Source: Typhlomys cinereus
Taxonomy: Eukaryota > Chordata > Mammalia > Rodentia > Platacanthomyidae
Assembly (NCBI GenBank): GCA_023101885.1
Contig: JALPQD010000076.1
Coordinates: forward strand, 708,897 to 772,896
Reading direction: 5' to 3'
DNA length: 64,000 nt
The stretch's first letter is position 1. Each line of letters begins with the position of its first letter. The notes under the pieces were generated by a model. It saw only the letters and a program-made list of their open reading frames with translations. It was not told the origin of the DNA and searched no databases. Shown piece after piece: positions 1-11,900 of this stretch. A program made the position numbers and the translations under genes.

Positions 1-175
1 TTCTAGGTGGTTGATATAGAGTCTCTGAAGTTCTGGATTATGGTTTGTTGATTTTCTTTTGCAGTTTTGCTGCTCCTGCAATGCCCTTCACTCCATCCTG
101 ATGGGCATTGTATGTCACCCCCTGGTCAGAGACAAAAAGCTGTTAAACTAGAGTCTTGTTGTAAGAATATATTCA
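1..175 (-). mobile_element. L1 3' UTR fragment (younger subfamily)
   Basis: Closely matches the 3' UTR at 39781-39970 and 19765-19930, including the block reading 'tggttgatatagagtctc'. The plus strand shows the antisense of L1. It is cut by the window edge on the left, so the 3' tail is not visible, and it fades into an LTR-like repeat near 180-205. Confidence 0.8.
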
Positions 176-204
176 TGGGTTCAATGTGAGTTTCCCTCCA
201 TAGA

Positions 205-525
205 GTCATGTATCTGAATTCTTTGCTGGTGTTAGTGTTTGGGGAAGCTGTGGCACCTGAGAGGTAGAACTTTGCTGAAGACACATCACATGTCTGCTTT
301 CTGTCAGTTTGCTCCTGTTTTCTCTTCCTTTTTGATTGCTGTGGTGACCTGCACCAGCATCCTGCTTCTGCCTCCATCCATGGTCTCTGTTATTTAATTT
401 CTACCAGAATGGACTACATCCTGAGATTTAGAAATTTCAGGCTAGAAAAGGAAATCATTTCTCTGTTGTATATGAGTATTGCCTTACAGCAATGAAAGAA
501 AAAGAGAAGTTACTACAAGGAGTCC
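205..525 (+). mobile_element. MaLR-like LTR fragment
   Basis: Shares the order of blocks seen at 62795-63115: a 'cacctgagaggtagaactttg' type block, a pyrimidine-rich centre, 'aatggactacatcctgag', and a 3' end with 'ttacagcaatgaaagaaaaag'. This order is typical of rodent MaLR (ORR1/MT-type) LTRs. The subfamily is not assigned. The ORF on the minus strand here is a chance frame. Confidence 0.55.
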
Positions 526-619
526 TCTCCAGAAAGCCCTTACCTAAGTACATCTCTTGAAATGTGCTACCTACTCTGCTAGGAAGTTTCCGTGTTTAGT
601 GTTTAGCACTTAGTTCCTG

Positions 620-1505
620 GATGACTTGTGTTCAAGGTGAGAAATAAGGACCAAATTTCATTCTTCAACATGTAGATATCCTGTTTTCTCAGCAACATTT
701 TGTCTTTTCTCTGCTGTGAATTTTTGGCACCATTGCCAAATTCAGTTTGCCCTACAAGTATGGATGTATATCTGTCTCCTCAATTCAGTACCATTGTTCA
801 ATGTGTCTTTTTTGTGTGAGTAATTTCTGTTTTTGTTTTGTTTTTCACTGCGGCTCTGCAGTACAACTTGGAATCAGGGATAATGCCATCTGTATTTTGC
901 TTAGCTACCATGATATTTTGTTCTACATAAGTTTTAAGATTGTTTTTGAAATTTCTGTGAAGAATTACATTAGAATTTTGATTGAGACTGAAGTGAATCT
1001 CTATATTGCTTTTTAGGGTAAGGTCATTCTCACACTAATGGCGCTAACACTCCATGAACATTGGTGCTTCTCTTCTGCAGAGATAGGAATCTCTCCCTTT
1101 GAGTCCCCTCCTGAGGAATTTTTTTGAGGCTATAGTGACTAAGATTATTTCTATCATTTCTTTTTCAGTTTGTCTTTAATACATAAGGCTACTTATTTTT
1201 GTATATTGATTTTGAAACCAGCAAAGTTGCAGGTTTTGTCTTATTGCCCTACCTAAGACATAAAGCCCTATACTAATCAAGAGTGATAAAAGTGGGAAGT
1301 CTTATCTTGTTGCTGATCTTAAGTGGAATGCTCTTGAGTATCGGCCATTTAGCATGAGGTTTGGTATAGTCTTGAGTCTCTAGCCTTTATTAGGTTGAGA
1401 TAATTTCAATCCATTCTGAATTCTCCCCAGAACTCTTATCAGGTCAAGGGCCTTTTCTTCAACTATTGACATGCTCATGTAATTTCTTTTAGTCCATTCA
1501 TATGA
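620..1505 (-). mobile_element. Old L1, ORF2 reverse-transcriptase/C-terminal part
   Basis: The plus strand is the antisense of L1 ORF2. The order matches 3690-4450 and 9890-10450 (the 'ttttgagattgtttgg'-type block, 'gaattacattagaattttga', then the area equivalent to the RT catalytic region), but with heavy divergence and stops. It belongs to an older subfamily than the L1 copies at 1706-14362. It is probably the same element that continues at 1626-1700 and 14363-16320. About 100 bases before it (526-619) are unassigned. Confidence 0.7.
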
Positions 1506-1509
1506 TGTC

Positions 1510-1625
1510 ATGGATGTTTGAATATAAGTTGCCTCATATAGGTTTATATGTTTGAATCCTTAGCTGGTGATAATGCTTGGGAAGATCATGGTACCTTTAA
1601 GAGGCAAAGCCACCTGGTGGAAGTG
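1510..1625 (+). mobile_element. MaLR-like LTR 5' fragment
   Basis: Contains 'ttatatgtttgaatcc', 'gatcatggtacctttaagag' and a 'ggaagtgtg' end, as at the start of rodent MaLR LTRs (compare 215-275 and 62795-62860). It lies within the old L1, so it likely inserted there and was truncated. Confidence 0.45.
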
Positions 1626-1705
1626 TGTTTTTTATTGTTTGGATAGAATGTTCTATTAGATCCATTTATCTTATGGTTTCGTTGATCTCCAGTGTTTGTT
1701 TATTT
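1626..1705 (-). mobile_element. Old L1, short ORF2 piece left of the nested stack
   Basis: Antisense of the ORF2 endonuclease-RT linker ('ggatagaatgttctattaga', 'ttgatctccagtgtttgt'). The next part of that ORF2 appears only at 14363 onward, after the inserted L1 stack. The 9-base string tgtttattt occurs at 1697-1705 and again at 14363-14371, flanking the stack, which fits a short or eroded TSD. Confidence 0.5.
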
Positions 1706-2789
1706 TTTATTATATTTATTTATTTTTTCCCAATCATACACGCTTAATAGGTATTCTGGTCTCTTTCCTCCCTCCACCCTTCCCCGTCCCCCTTGCACCC
1801 TCCCCTCTTATCCCCTTCCTTTCACCCCCCTCCCTCCCTTTCTTCCAGTGCCACCCCTTCCCCCCTCCCGTTCCCTGGAGCATCCTTTAGTGTGAATTTC
1901 AAACTTCCCTCTGCATCATTCACCTGATGAAGTATAAGGACTCAGTGGCATAGCCCAAAGCCCTTTCTTGGGCTCCCCTTTAGTATGAGAACATTATTAT
2001 GACTGTAAGTCCCTTGCCTCTAAGGATCCTAGTGCCCGTGATCCATGCTAGACTTTAAGGGGTCATTGACATGTCAGTCATTCACATGTCATGCAAAGTC
2101 CTATTATGGCTACTGCAGCCTTCACTTGTGTGGAGTATCTTGCATATCGTTGCTTCTCCCCATCTTCAGGCTCTTACAATCTTGCCGCCCCCTCTTCCAC
2201 AAATTTCCCTGAGCTTTAGGATGGGGAGAGATTTGGCTGGTCTGGTTCCAGGTGATTAATGTACGGTCTGTCATATTCTGAATTATGATTTGTTGTTTTC
2301 AGTTTTGCTGTTCCTGCACCACCCTTGGCTCCATCCTGATTGGTATTGGAGATCACCTTCTAACCAGAGATAAAAGGCTTTTTAAATGGAATCTTACTAT
2401 AAGGGTAGATTCAAAGGTAGATGGAATAGGAATAGAAGACAACAGTGAGGGGGGATCAGTGTCCAATTTGCAGGATGGTTACCATCTATCTTCCAGACTC
2501 TATACCCTCCCTGTTTGGTGAGATTGAACCCCTTCAGTCTCAAGTGATCAAGAAGGAAAGTGAATGAGCTTAACCAGAAGTCTCGCTACTTACTTGTAAT
2601 ACTTGGTGGTGACCTATTTTCTCTACTGTAGCATGATCCCCTATCGCCTTATTTCGGGGGGGCCTCCTTCCCCTTCCCTCCTGTTTATAATGTTTGAAAT
2701 TACTGTATGTATTACAGAGATTTACCTTTGAATATGTCACTAAGTGGGTTTGGTACTAGGATCCACCTATTAGGGAATACATACTATGC

Positions 2790-5700
2790 TTAATTTTCTG
2801 TGTCTGGGATACTCCACTCAATATAATTTTTCTAGTTCCATTCATTTCCTGGCAAATATCATTAATTCATCTTTTTTGATGGCTGAGTAGTATTCTATTA
2901 TATAAATGTACCACATTTTTCATATCCACTCATCAACTGTTGGGCATTTGAGTTGATTCCATGGCTTTGCTATTGTAAATAGTGCTGCTATGAATATGGT
3001 TGTGCTTGTGTTGTTGAGGTGAATTTTTGCTTTTCCAGAAGTAGAATAGCAGGGTCATATGGGATTTCAATCTTTAACTTTTTTAAGAATCACAAGACTG
3101 CTTGCCAGAGTGATTGTATAAGCCTGCATTCCCATCACCGATGTAGGGGAGTTCCCTTCCCTCCACATCCTCTCCAGCATTTGGTGTTGTTTGTATTATG
3201 GATCTTTGCCATCCTGACAGAAGTCAGAGGATATCTCAGAGAAGTTTTGATTTGCCTTTCCCTGATAGCCAAGGATGTGGAGCATTTTTAAAGATATTTG
3301 TTAGACATTTCAATTTCTTAATTAGGCCATTTATTTCCTTGGTGTTTAGTTTTCTAAGTTCTTTGTGCACTCTGGATAACACAGCTTTATCAGATGTGTG
3401 GTTAGTGAAGATTTTCTCCCATTCTGTGGGTTGTCTTTTTGCTTGGTTTACAATCTCTTTAGCTAAACAGAAGCTCTTTAATTTCATAAGATTCCATTTG
3501 TTGACTGTTGGTTCTAGTGCCTGTGTATTGGATTTCTGTTTAGGAAATGTTGGCCTAGCCCAATCTGCTTGAAGGAGTTTGCTATTTTTTTAAAGAGGGT
3601 TTTTATAGACTCTGGCCTAATATTAAGGTCCTTGATCCATTTGGAATTGATCTTTGTACATGCTGACAAGTTCAGGTCCAGTTTTAATCTTCTGCATGTG
3701 GACATCCAGTTCTGGTGCACTATTTGAAGTTCTGAAGATGCTGTACTTTTCCCTTTGAGTGTTTTGGGTTCCTTTATCAAAGATCAAGTGGCTGTAATTG
3801 TGTGAGCTTATATCTGGGTCTTCAACTCTTTTTTTTAACATTTTTTATTATTATTTCAGCTCATACAAACTTAATAGGTACACCAGTTCCCTCCCTCCCT
3901 CCTCCTCCCCCCGTACCCCCTGCTCCCCCTCCCCACCCACCTCCCTTCCCATCCCCCAGTGCCTCCCGCCCCAATTCCCAGAGAGTCCTTTGGGTCTTCA
4001 ACTCTTATCCATTGATCTGTGTGTCTATTTTGGAGCCAGTACCAGGCTGTTTTTATAACTATGGATTTGTAGTATAGATTAAGGTTTGGTATGGTGATGC
4101 CTCTAGCCCTGTTTTTGTTACTCAGGGTTGTTTTTGCTATCCTGGGTCTTTTGTGCTTCCATATGAATTTTGAGATTGTTTGGTTAACTTCTTTAAAGAA
4201 TTGCTTAGGGATTTTGATTGGTATAGCATTGAATCTGTATGTTGCTTTTGGTAGGATGGTCATTTTTATGATGTTGATTCTCCTAATCCAGGAGCATGGG
4301 AAGAAGACACCAGAAGGTGTCTTTCTTTCTTGAAGGTTTTAAAATTTTCATTGTAAAGGTCTATCACTTCCTTGGTTAGGTTTATACCAAGGTATTTCAT
4401 TTGGGGGGCTATAGTAAATGTAATTGTTTCTCTTAGGGTTTTTCACTTCTTCATCCTTGGTGTATAGGAAGGCCACTGATTTTTGCACATTTATTTTGTA
4501 ACCTGCCACCCTGCTGAACTTCTGTATTAGTTCCTGGGAATTTCCTGGTGGGATTTTTAGAATCACTCAGATATACATTCATGTCATCTGCAAATAGAGA
4601 TAACTTGACTTCTTCCTTGCTGATTTGGATCCCTTTTATCTCCCTCTCTTGTCTTATGGCTCCAGCTAAGATGAAAAGTACAATATTGAATAGAAGTGTT
4701 GAGAGTGGACAGCCTTGTCTAATTCCTGATGAAAGCAGGAATGCTTCAAGTTTTTCCCCATTAAGATAATCCTTGCTGTTGATAAAAGTTCCTTCCATTC
4801 CAATTGTCTCTAGGATTTTGATCATAAAGCGCTGTTGGATCTTGTCAAAAGCTTTTTCTGTGTCTATTGAGAGTATCATGTGGTCCTGACTTTGGATTGG
4901 TTTAGATGGTAAATTACATTTATTGATTTGTGTATGTTGAACCAACTTTGTGTGCCTGGGATAAAGCCTACTTGATCACAGTGATGATCTTTTTTATATG
5001 TTTTTTAATCCAATTTGCTAAGATTTTGTTGAGAATCTTTGCATCTGTGTTCATCAAAGAGATTGGCCTGTAATTTTCTTTGTTAACTGTGTCTTTATTA
5101 GGTGTTGGGATTAATATGATATTAGCTTCATAAAAAGAATTTGGCAGTGTTCCTTCCTTCACAATTTGATGGAACAGTTTAAAGAGTATTGGTGTTAGTT
5201 TTTCCTTAAATGTCTGGTAGAACTCTGTGCTGAATCCATCAGGTCCAGGACATCTTTTGGTGGGAAGGTTCGAGATTACTTCATCGATTTCCTCATATGC
5301 TATAGGACTATTTAAATAATTCAAAATTTCTTGATTCAATTTAAGTAAGTTGTGCTTACTCAGGAATTCATCCATTTCTTTTGTGTTACCAATTTGACCT
5401 AGTATAAGTTTTTGAAATATGAATTCATAATTCTCGGAATTTCTTTGGTGTCAGTAGTGACAACTCGATTTTCATTTCTAATTTTGTTAATTTAGGATTT
5501 CTCTCTCCTGTTTTTGGTTAGTTTATCTAGAGGTGTATCAATCTTATTGATTTTTTTCAAAGAACCAGCTTTTTGACAGGTTGATTCTCTGTATCTTTTT
5601 CCGTCTCTCAATTTCAGATATTTCTCCCCTGATTTTGCTGATCTACTCTCTTCTACTTCTTTTGGGATTGGATTGCTCTTGTGTCTCTAAAGTTTTAAGC

Positions 5701-6097
5701 TGCATTGTTATTTATTTATTATGTTTCTATTTTTTTGGTATAGGCATTAAGGGTTATAAACTTACTCTTAGGATGGCTTTCATTGCATCCCAGAGAGTTT
5801 GATATGTTGTATTTTCATTATTGTTCTCTTCTAGGAACAATAGTTCTTCTTGAATTTCCTTTATGATTTCTTCCTGAACCGAATTCTCATTCAGCATCAT
5901 AGTGTTTAGTTTCCAGGAGTTAGTGTATTTTCTGCTGTTTGTTGTGTTGCAGATGTGAAGCTTTAGACCATGGTGGTCTGATAAGGTACAGGCTAAAATT
6001 TCAACTTTCCTGTATATGTAGAGATTGATTTTGTGGCCCAATATGTGGTCTATTTTGGAGAAAGTTCCGTGTGCTGCTGAGAAAAAATGTATATTCT
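2790..6097 (-). pseudogene. L1-A ORF2 remnant (endonuclease to C-terminus, broken)
   Basis: ORF2p is the L1 endonuclease/reverse transcriptase that nicks target DNA and copies L1 RNA at the nick. Visible pieces on the minus strand are an endonuclease end with SKIDHILGHK and SDHHGLKL (5754-6110), the RT region with [17 protein letters not shown] (4968-5375), the catalytic FADD motif within [13 protein letters not shown] (4451-4945), and C-terminal frames at 3236-3841. The frames are separated by stops and frameshifts, and the nested insert at 3831-3990 breaks the C-terminal domain. The N-terminal endonuclease part is missing. Not functional. Confidence 0.85.
3831..3990 (-). mobile_element. Short 5'-truncated L1 tail nested in L1-A, with exact TSD
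   Basis: Holds only the A-tail (as T), 'tttcagctcatacaaactta' and the C-rich 3' UTR tract. It is flanked by a perfect 16-base direct repeat, tgggtcttcaactctt, at 3815-3830 and 3991-4006. Removing insert and one repeat restores the ORF2 sequence seen intact at 9995-10025. This is a textbook target-primed insertion of about 160 bp. The long minus-strand frame 3871-4263 reads through the insert by chance. Confidence 0.95.
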
Positions 6098-7168
6098 TTT
6101 TTTTTTCCATTCATACAAACTTAGCAGGTACACCGGTCTCCCCCCAACCCCCTATCTCCCTGTGCCCCCCTCCCCTCCCCCTTTCCTCCCCATCCCCCTT
6201 TCCTCCCCCTCCCCCAGTGTCTCTCCCTCCCATCCCTGGAGCATCCTTTAATGTGCATGCCAAACTCTCCTCTGGGTCCTCCTCTCCGATGAGGTGCAAG
6301 GACTCAGTGGCATTTCCCAGAACCCTTTCCTGTGTTAAGCATAGGAACACTACTGTGGCTGTCAATCCTTTGCCTCCCAGGATCCTAGTGCCTTTAGCAA
6401 ATACTACACTTTGTGAGGTCAATAGTGTGTTGGACATTGCGCAGGGCATGTTAAGTCCAAATATGATTGCTTCGGCCCTAACTGGTGTGGAGTATGTTGC
6501 ATATCATTGCTCTTCCCATCCTTGTGCTCTTACAATCTTACCACCCCCTCTTCCGCAAATTTCCCTGAGCTTCAGGATGGGGAGAGATCAGGCTGGCCTA
6601 GTTCCAGGTGATTGATATAGAGTCTCTGATGTTCTGGATTATAGTGGGTTGATTTTTTTTCAGTTTTGCTGCTCCTACAATGCCCTTGGCTCCACCCTGA
6701 TGGGTACTGGATGTCACCGCTGGCCAGAGATAAAAACCTGTTGAATTAGAGTCTTGTTATAAGAGTATATTCAAAGGCAGATGTAATAAAAGTAGGAAAC
6801 CGCGGTGAGGAAGGGGTCAATCACTCATCTGCAAAATGGTTACTTTCTATCTGCCAGACTATATGCCCTCCCCTAATGGTAAGATCATACCCCATCAGTT
6901 GTAAATGATCAGGAAGGAAAGTCTGTGAACTTAACAAGATGTCTCATAACTTACTTGCAGGCCTTGATGGTGGCCTATTTTCTCTGCTGTAACATGGTCC
7001 CCTCTCTCCTTGTTTCTGGTGTGGCCCTCCAACCCCATCCCTCCTGTTCATAATCTTAGCAATTACTGTAGTTATTACAGAGATTTATCTTTGAGTGTCT
7101 CTAAGTGGGTTTTGTACTAGGAGCCACTTATTAGGGAGTACATATGGCACTTAATTTTCTGTGTCCGG

Positions 7169-8954
7169 CTATCTCAAAGGCAACCCACAGAATGGGAGAA
7201 AATCTTCACTAACCACATATCTGATAGAGCTCTACTATCCGGAGTGCACAAAGAACTTAGAAAACTAAACACCAAGGAAACTAATGGCCCAATTAAAAAA
7301 TGGGCCCTGAACTTAAAAGAAACTTTACCAGGGATGAAATTAAAATGTCTAACAAATATCTTTAAAAATGCTCCACTTCTTTAGCCATCAGGGAAATGCA
7401 AATCAAAACTTCCCTGAGATATCATCTCACCCCGGTCAGGATGGCAAAAATCCACAATACAAACAACACCAACTGCTGGAGAGGATGTGGAGAGAGGGGA
7501 ACTCTCCTACATTGCTGTTGGGAATGCAGGCTCATACAGCCACTCTGGAGAGCCGTCTGGAGATTCTTTAAAAAAAATTAAAGATTGAAATGCCATATGA
7601 CCCTGCTATTCCACTTTTGGGAATAACCCCCCCGATGCAGCAGAGGTTCACCTCGATAGCACAAGCACGACCATGTTCATAGCAGCAATGTTTACAATAG
7701 CAAAGTCATGGAATCCACCCAAATGTCCAACAGCTGATGAGTGGATAAGGAAACTATGGTATATCTATACAATGGAGTAATACTCAGCCATCAAAAATGA
7801 TGAATTACTGGAATTTGCCGAGAAATGAATGTCATTAGAAACAATTATATTAAGTGGAGTATACCAAACCCAGAAAATTAAGCGCCATGTGTACTCCCTA
7901 ATAGGTGGCTCCTAGTACCAAACCCACCCAGCCCACCTTGAGACACTCAAAGATAAATCTATGTAATACCTACAGTAATTGCAAGGATTATGAACAGGAG
8001 GGATGGGGTATGAGAGCCACACCAGAAACAAGGAGAGAGGGGACCATGTTACAGCAGAGAAAATAGGCCTCCATCAAGGACTGCAAGTAAGTAATGAGAC
8101 ACCTGGTTCAGTTCACAAACATTCGTTCCTGATCATTTACAACTGAGGGGGTATGATCTCACCAGAAGGGGAAGGCATATAGTCTGGCAGATAAAAAGTA
8201 ACCATTTTGCAAATGGGTGATTGACCCCTCCCTCACTGTGGTTTCCTACTTTTATTACATATACCCTTGAATATGCTCTTATAACAAGTCTCCAGTTTAA
8301 CAGATTTTTGTCTCTGGCCAGGGGGTGACATACAATGCCCATCAGGATGGAGTGAAGGGCATTGCAGGAGCAGCAAAACTGAAAAAGAAAATCAACAAAC
8401 CACAATCCTGAACTTCAGAGACTCTATATCAACCACCTAGAACTAGGCCAGCCTAATCTCTCCCCATCCTGAAGCTCAGGGAAATTTGTGGAAGAGGGGG
8501 CGGTAAGAGTGTAAGAGCAAAAGGATGGGAGGAGCAATGATTTGCAAGATACTCCACACAAGTTAGGGCCGAAGCAATCATAATTGGACTTTGCATGCCC
8601 TGCGCAATGTCCAACACACTATTGACCTCACAAAGTCTAGCATCTGCTAAAGGCATCAAGATCCTTGGAGACAAGGGATTGACAGCCACAGTAGTGTTCC
8701 TATGCTTAAGGGGAACACAGGAAAGGGTTCAGGGAAATGCCACTGGGTCCTTGTACGTTATCGGAGAGGAGGGCCCAGAGGAGCGTCTGGCATGCAAATT
8801 AAAGGACTCTCTGGGGATTGGGGGGGCACTGGGGATACGGAGGGAGGGGTGAGGAGAGGGGGAGCAGGGGGCTCAGGGGGAGGAGAAGGGAGGGAGGGAA
8901 GGGGGTGTACATATTAAGTTTATATGAGCAGAAATAATAAAAAATGTTAAAAAA
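7169..8954 (+). mobile_element. L1-C, 5'-truncated sense-strand L1 nested in L1-B
   Basis: Starts inside the ORF2 C-terminal domain, runs through the 3' UTR with a G-rich tract (8820-8905) and ends in AATAATAAAAAATG plus an A-run at 8935-8954. It is flanked by tttctgtgtccgg (7156-7168) and tttctgtgttcgg (8955-8967), a 13-base TSD with one mismatch. These ends rejoin the ORF2/3' UTR boundary of L1-B when the insert is removed, as in the uninterrupted copy at 20290-20320. So this is insertion into the opposite strand, not inversion of L1-B. Confidence 0.92.
7178..7905 (+). pseudogene. L1-C ORF2 C-terminal remnant with zinc-knuckle-like motif
   Basis: Sense-strand remnant of the ORF2 C-terminal domain. 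The frame at 7396-7581 contains [18 protein letters not shown], a C-x3-C-x7-H-x4-C pattern conserved in mammalian ORF2p and needed for RNP formation. Frames are broken by indels, and the endonuclease and RT domains are absent because of 5' truncation. It ends near 7905, where the usual MYSLIGGS-like C-terminus is encoded. Confidence 0.8.
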
Positions 8955-11900
8955 TTTCTGTGTTCGGGATACTTCACTCAATATAATTGTTTCTAATTCC
9001 ATCCATTTGTCGGCAAATTCCATTAATTCATCATTTTTGATGGCTGAGTAGTACTCCATTGTATAGATGTACCACTAGTTTCCTTATCCACTAGTCAACT
9101 GTTGGACATTTGGGTTGATTCCATAACTTTGCTATTGTAAACAGTGCTGCTGTGGACATGGTCGTGCTTGTGCTATCTAGGTGAATTTTTGCTGCATGGG
9201 GGGTTATTCCCAAAAGTGGAATAGCAGGGTCATATGACATTTCAATCTTTAATTTCTTTAAGAATCTCCAGACGGCTCGCCAGAGTGGCTGTATGAGCCT
9301 GCATTCCCATCAGCAATGTAGGAGAGTTCCCCTCTCTCCACATCCTCTCCAGCAGTTGGTGTTGTTTGTATTGTGGATTTTTGCCATCCTGACCGGGGTG
9401 AGATGATATCTCAGGGAAGTTTTAATTTGCATTTCCCTGATGGCTAAGGATGTGGAGCATTTTTTAAGATATATGTTAGACATTTTAATTTCATCCCTGG
9501 TAAAGTTTCTTTTAAGTTCCAGGGCCCATTTTTTAATTGGGCCATTAGTTTCCTTGGTGTTTAGTTTTCTAAGTTCTTTGTGCACTCTGGATAATAGAGC
9601 TCTTTCAGATATGTGGTTAGTGAAGATTTTCTCCCATTCTGTGGGTTGCCTTTGTGCTCAGGTTACAATCTCTTTATCTGAACAGAAGCTCTTTAATTTC
9701 ACCAGATCCCAACTGTTGAGAGTTGGTAGCAGTGACTGGGCTATTGGATGTCTGTTTAGGAGCTGTTGGCCTAGCCCAATCAGCTCGAAGGAGTTTCCTA
9801 CCCTTTCACCTATGGTTTTTATAGTCTCTGGCCTTATATCGAGGTCCTTGATCCATTTGGAATTAAATCTTGTACATGGTGACAAGTACGGGTCCAGTTT
9901 CGCCAGCACCATTTGTTGAAGATGCTGTTCTTTTTCCATTGGATTTTTTGGGCCCCTTTCTCAAATATCAAATGACTGTAGTTCTGTGGGCTTATATCTG
10001 GGTCTTCAACCCTTATCCATTGATCTGTTTGTCTATTTTGGAGCCAGTACCAGGCTGTTTTTACAACTATGGATTTGTAGTATAGACTAAGGTTTGGTAT
10101 GGTGATACCTCCAGCAATGTTTTTGTTACTCAGAATTCTCTTTGCTATCCTGGGTCTTTTGTGCTTCCATATGAATTTTGAGATTGTTTGGTTAACTTCT
10201 TTAAAGAATTGCTTTGGTATTTTAATTGGTATAGCATTGAATCTGTATATTGCCTTTGGTAGGATGGTCATTTTTACGATGTTGATTCTGCCAATCCAGG
10301 AACATGGGAGGTCTTTCCACCTTCTGGTGTCTTCTGCAATTTCTTTCTTTAGGGTTTTAAAGTTTTCATTGTAAAGGTCTTTTACCTCCTTGGTTGGGTT
10401 TATACCAAGGTATTTCATTTTTTTAAGGATTGTTTCTCTCAGGGGTTTTTCACTTCTTTCATTCTGGGCATACGGGAAAGCCACTGATTTTTGTACATTT
10501 ATTTTGTATCCTGTCACCCTGCTGAACTTCTGTATTAGTTCCGGGAATTTCCTGGTGGAGTCTTTGGGATCACTCAGGTATAGTACCATGTCATATGCAA
10601 ATAGAGATAACTTGACTTCTTCCTTGCCGATTTGAATCGCTTTTATGCCCCTTTCTTGTCTTATGGCCTCAGCTAAGATTTCAAGTACAATATTGAATAG
10701 AAGTGGTGAGAGTGGACAGCCTTGTCTAGTTCCTGATTGAAGTGGGAATGCTTCCAATTGTTCCCCATTGAGCATAATCCTTGCTGTGGGCTTGTTGCAT
10801 ACAGCATTTATTATATTGATAAAGGTTCCTTCCATTCCAACAATCTCTAGGCTTTTGGTCATAAAGGGCTGTTGGATCTTGTCAAAAGCTTTTTCTGCAT
10901 CTATCAAGAGTATCATGTGGTCTTGAACTTTGGACTGGTTTATATGGTGAATTACATTTATTGATTTGCATATGTTGAACCAAACCTTGTGTGCCTGAGA
11001 TAAAGCCTACTTGATTGATCTCCGTGGATGATCTTTTTGATATGTTTTTTAATCCAATTTGCTAAGACTTTATTGAGAATCTTTGCATCTGTGTTCATCA
11101 GAGAGATTGGCCTATATTTTCTTTTTTAAGTGTATCTTTATTAGGTTTTGGGATTAAGACAATATTAGCTTCATAGAAGGAATTTGGTAGTGTTCCTTCC
11201 TTTGCTATTTGATGGAACAGTTTAAGGAGTATTGGTATTATTAGCTCCTTAAATGTCTCGTAGAACTCTGTGCTGAATCCATCAGGTCCAGGACATCTTT
11301 TGGTGGGAAGATTTGAGATTACTTCCTTAATTTCCTCATATGTTATAGGACTATTTAAATAATTCACAACTTCCTGATTCGATTTAGGTAAGTTGTGTTT
11401 ATTTAGGAATTCATCCATCTCTTTTGTGTTGTCAAATTTCACAGAGTATAAGTTTTTGAAATATGATGTTATAATTCTCTGGATTTCTTGGGTATCAGTA
11501 GTGATAACTCCATGTTCATTTCTAATTTTGTTAATTTGGATTTTCTCTCTCTTGCTTTTGGTTAATTTGGCTAAGGGTGTATCAATCTTATTGATTTTTT
11601 CAAAGAACCAGCTTTTTGACTGGTTCTTTTCTCCCCTTATTTTACTAATCTCCTCCTTTCTACTGCTTTTGGGATCAGATTGCTCTAATGTCTCTAAAGC
11701 TTTTACGTGCATTGTTAAGTTATTTATTTCTGATGTTTCCATTTTTTTTGAAGTAGGCATTAAGAGCTATGAACTTACCTTTTAGTACAGCTTTCATTGT
11801 GTCCCAGAGATTTTGGTAAGTTGTATTTTCATTATCGTTCACTTTCAAGAAATCTTGAATTTCCTTTGTAATTTCTTCCTGAATCCAATTCTCATTCAGC

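Larger units (their letters stand above)
1706..6097 (-). mobile_element. L1-A, 5'-truncated L1 (older of two main subfamilies)
   Basis: 3' tail and A-rich end (as T) at 1703-1735, C-rich antisense of the G-rich 3' UTR tract at 1760-1880, 3' UTR to about 2790, then ORF2 C-terminus through RT into the endonuclease domain at 6097. The tail reads 'tttttcccaatcat', shared with 52440-52480 but different from the 'tttcagctcatacaaactta' tail of the younger copies. A 160-bp younger L1 tail is inserted at 3831-3990. The 5' end abuts the T-run of L1-B at about 6098, so L1-A probably inserted into the A-tail of L1-B, or was truncated there. Confidence 0.85.

Noticed and set aside
3871..4263. 130-aa minus ORF as an L1 protein
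   Set aside because: Its end reads through the 160-bp nested insert; only the first part is ORF2.
6025..6615. 196-aa plus-strand ORF
   Set aside because: It crosses the L1-A/L1-B junction and translates antisense 3' UTR; similar frames recur in every L1 3' UTR here (39546, 19371, 8453).
7169..8954. Twin-priming inversion of L1-B
   Set aside because: A TSD and an A-tail at 8935-8954 show a separate L1 inserted in the opposite strand.
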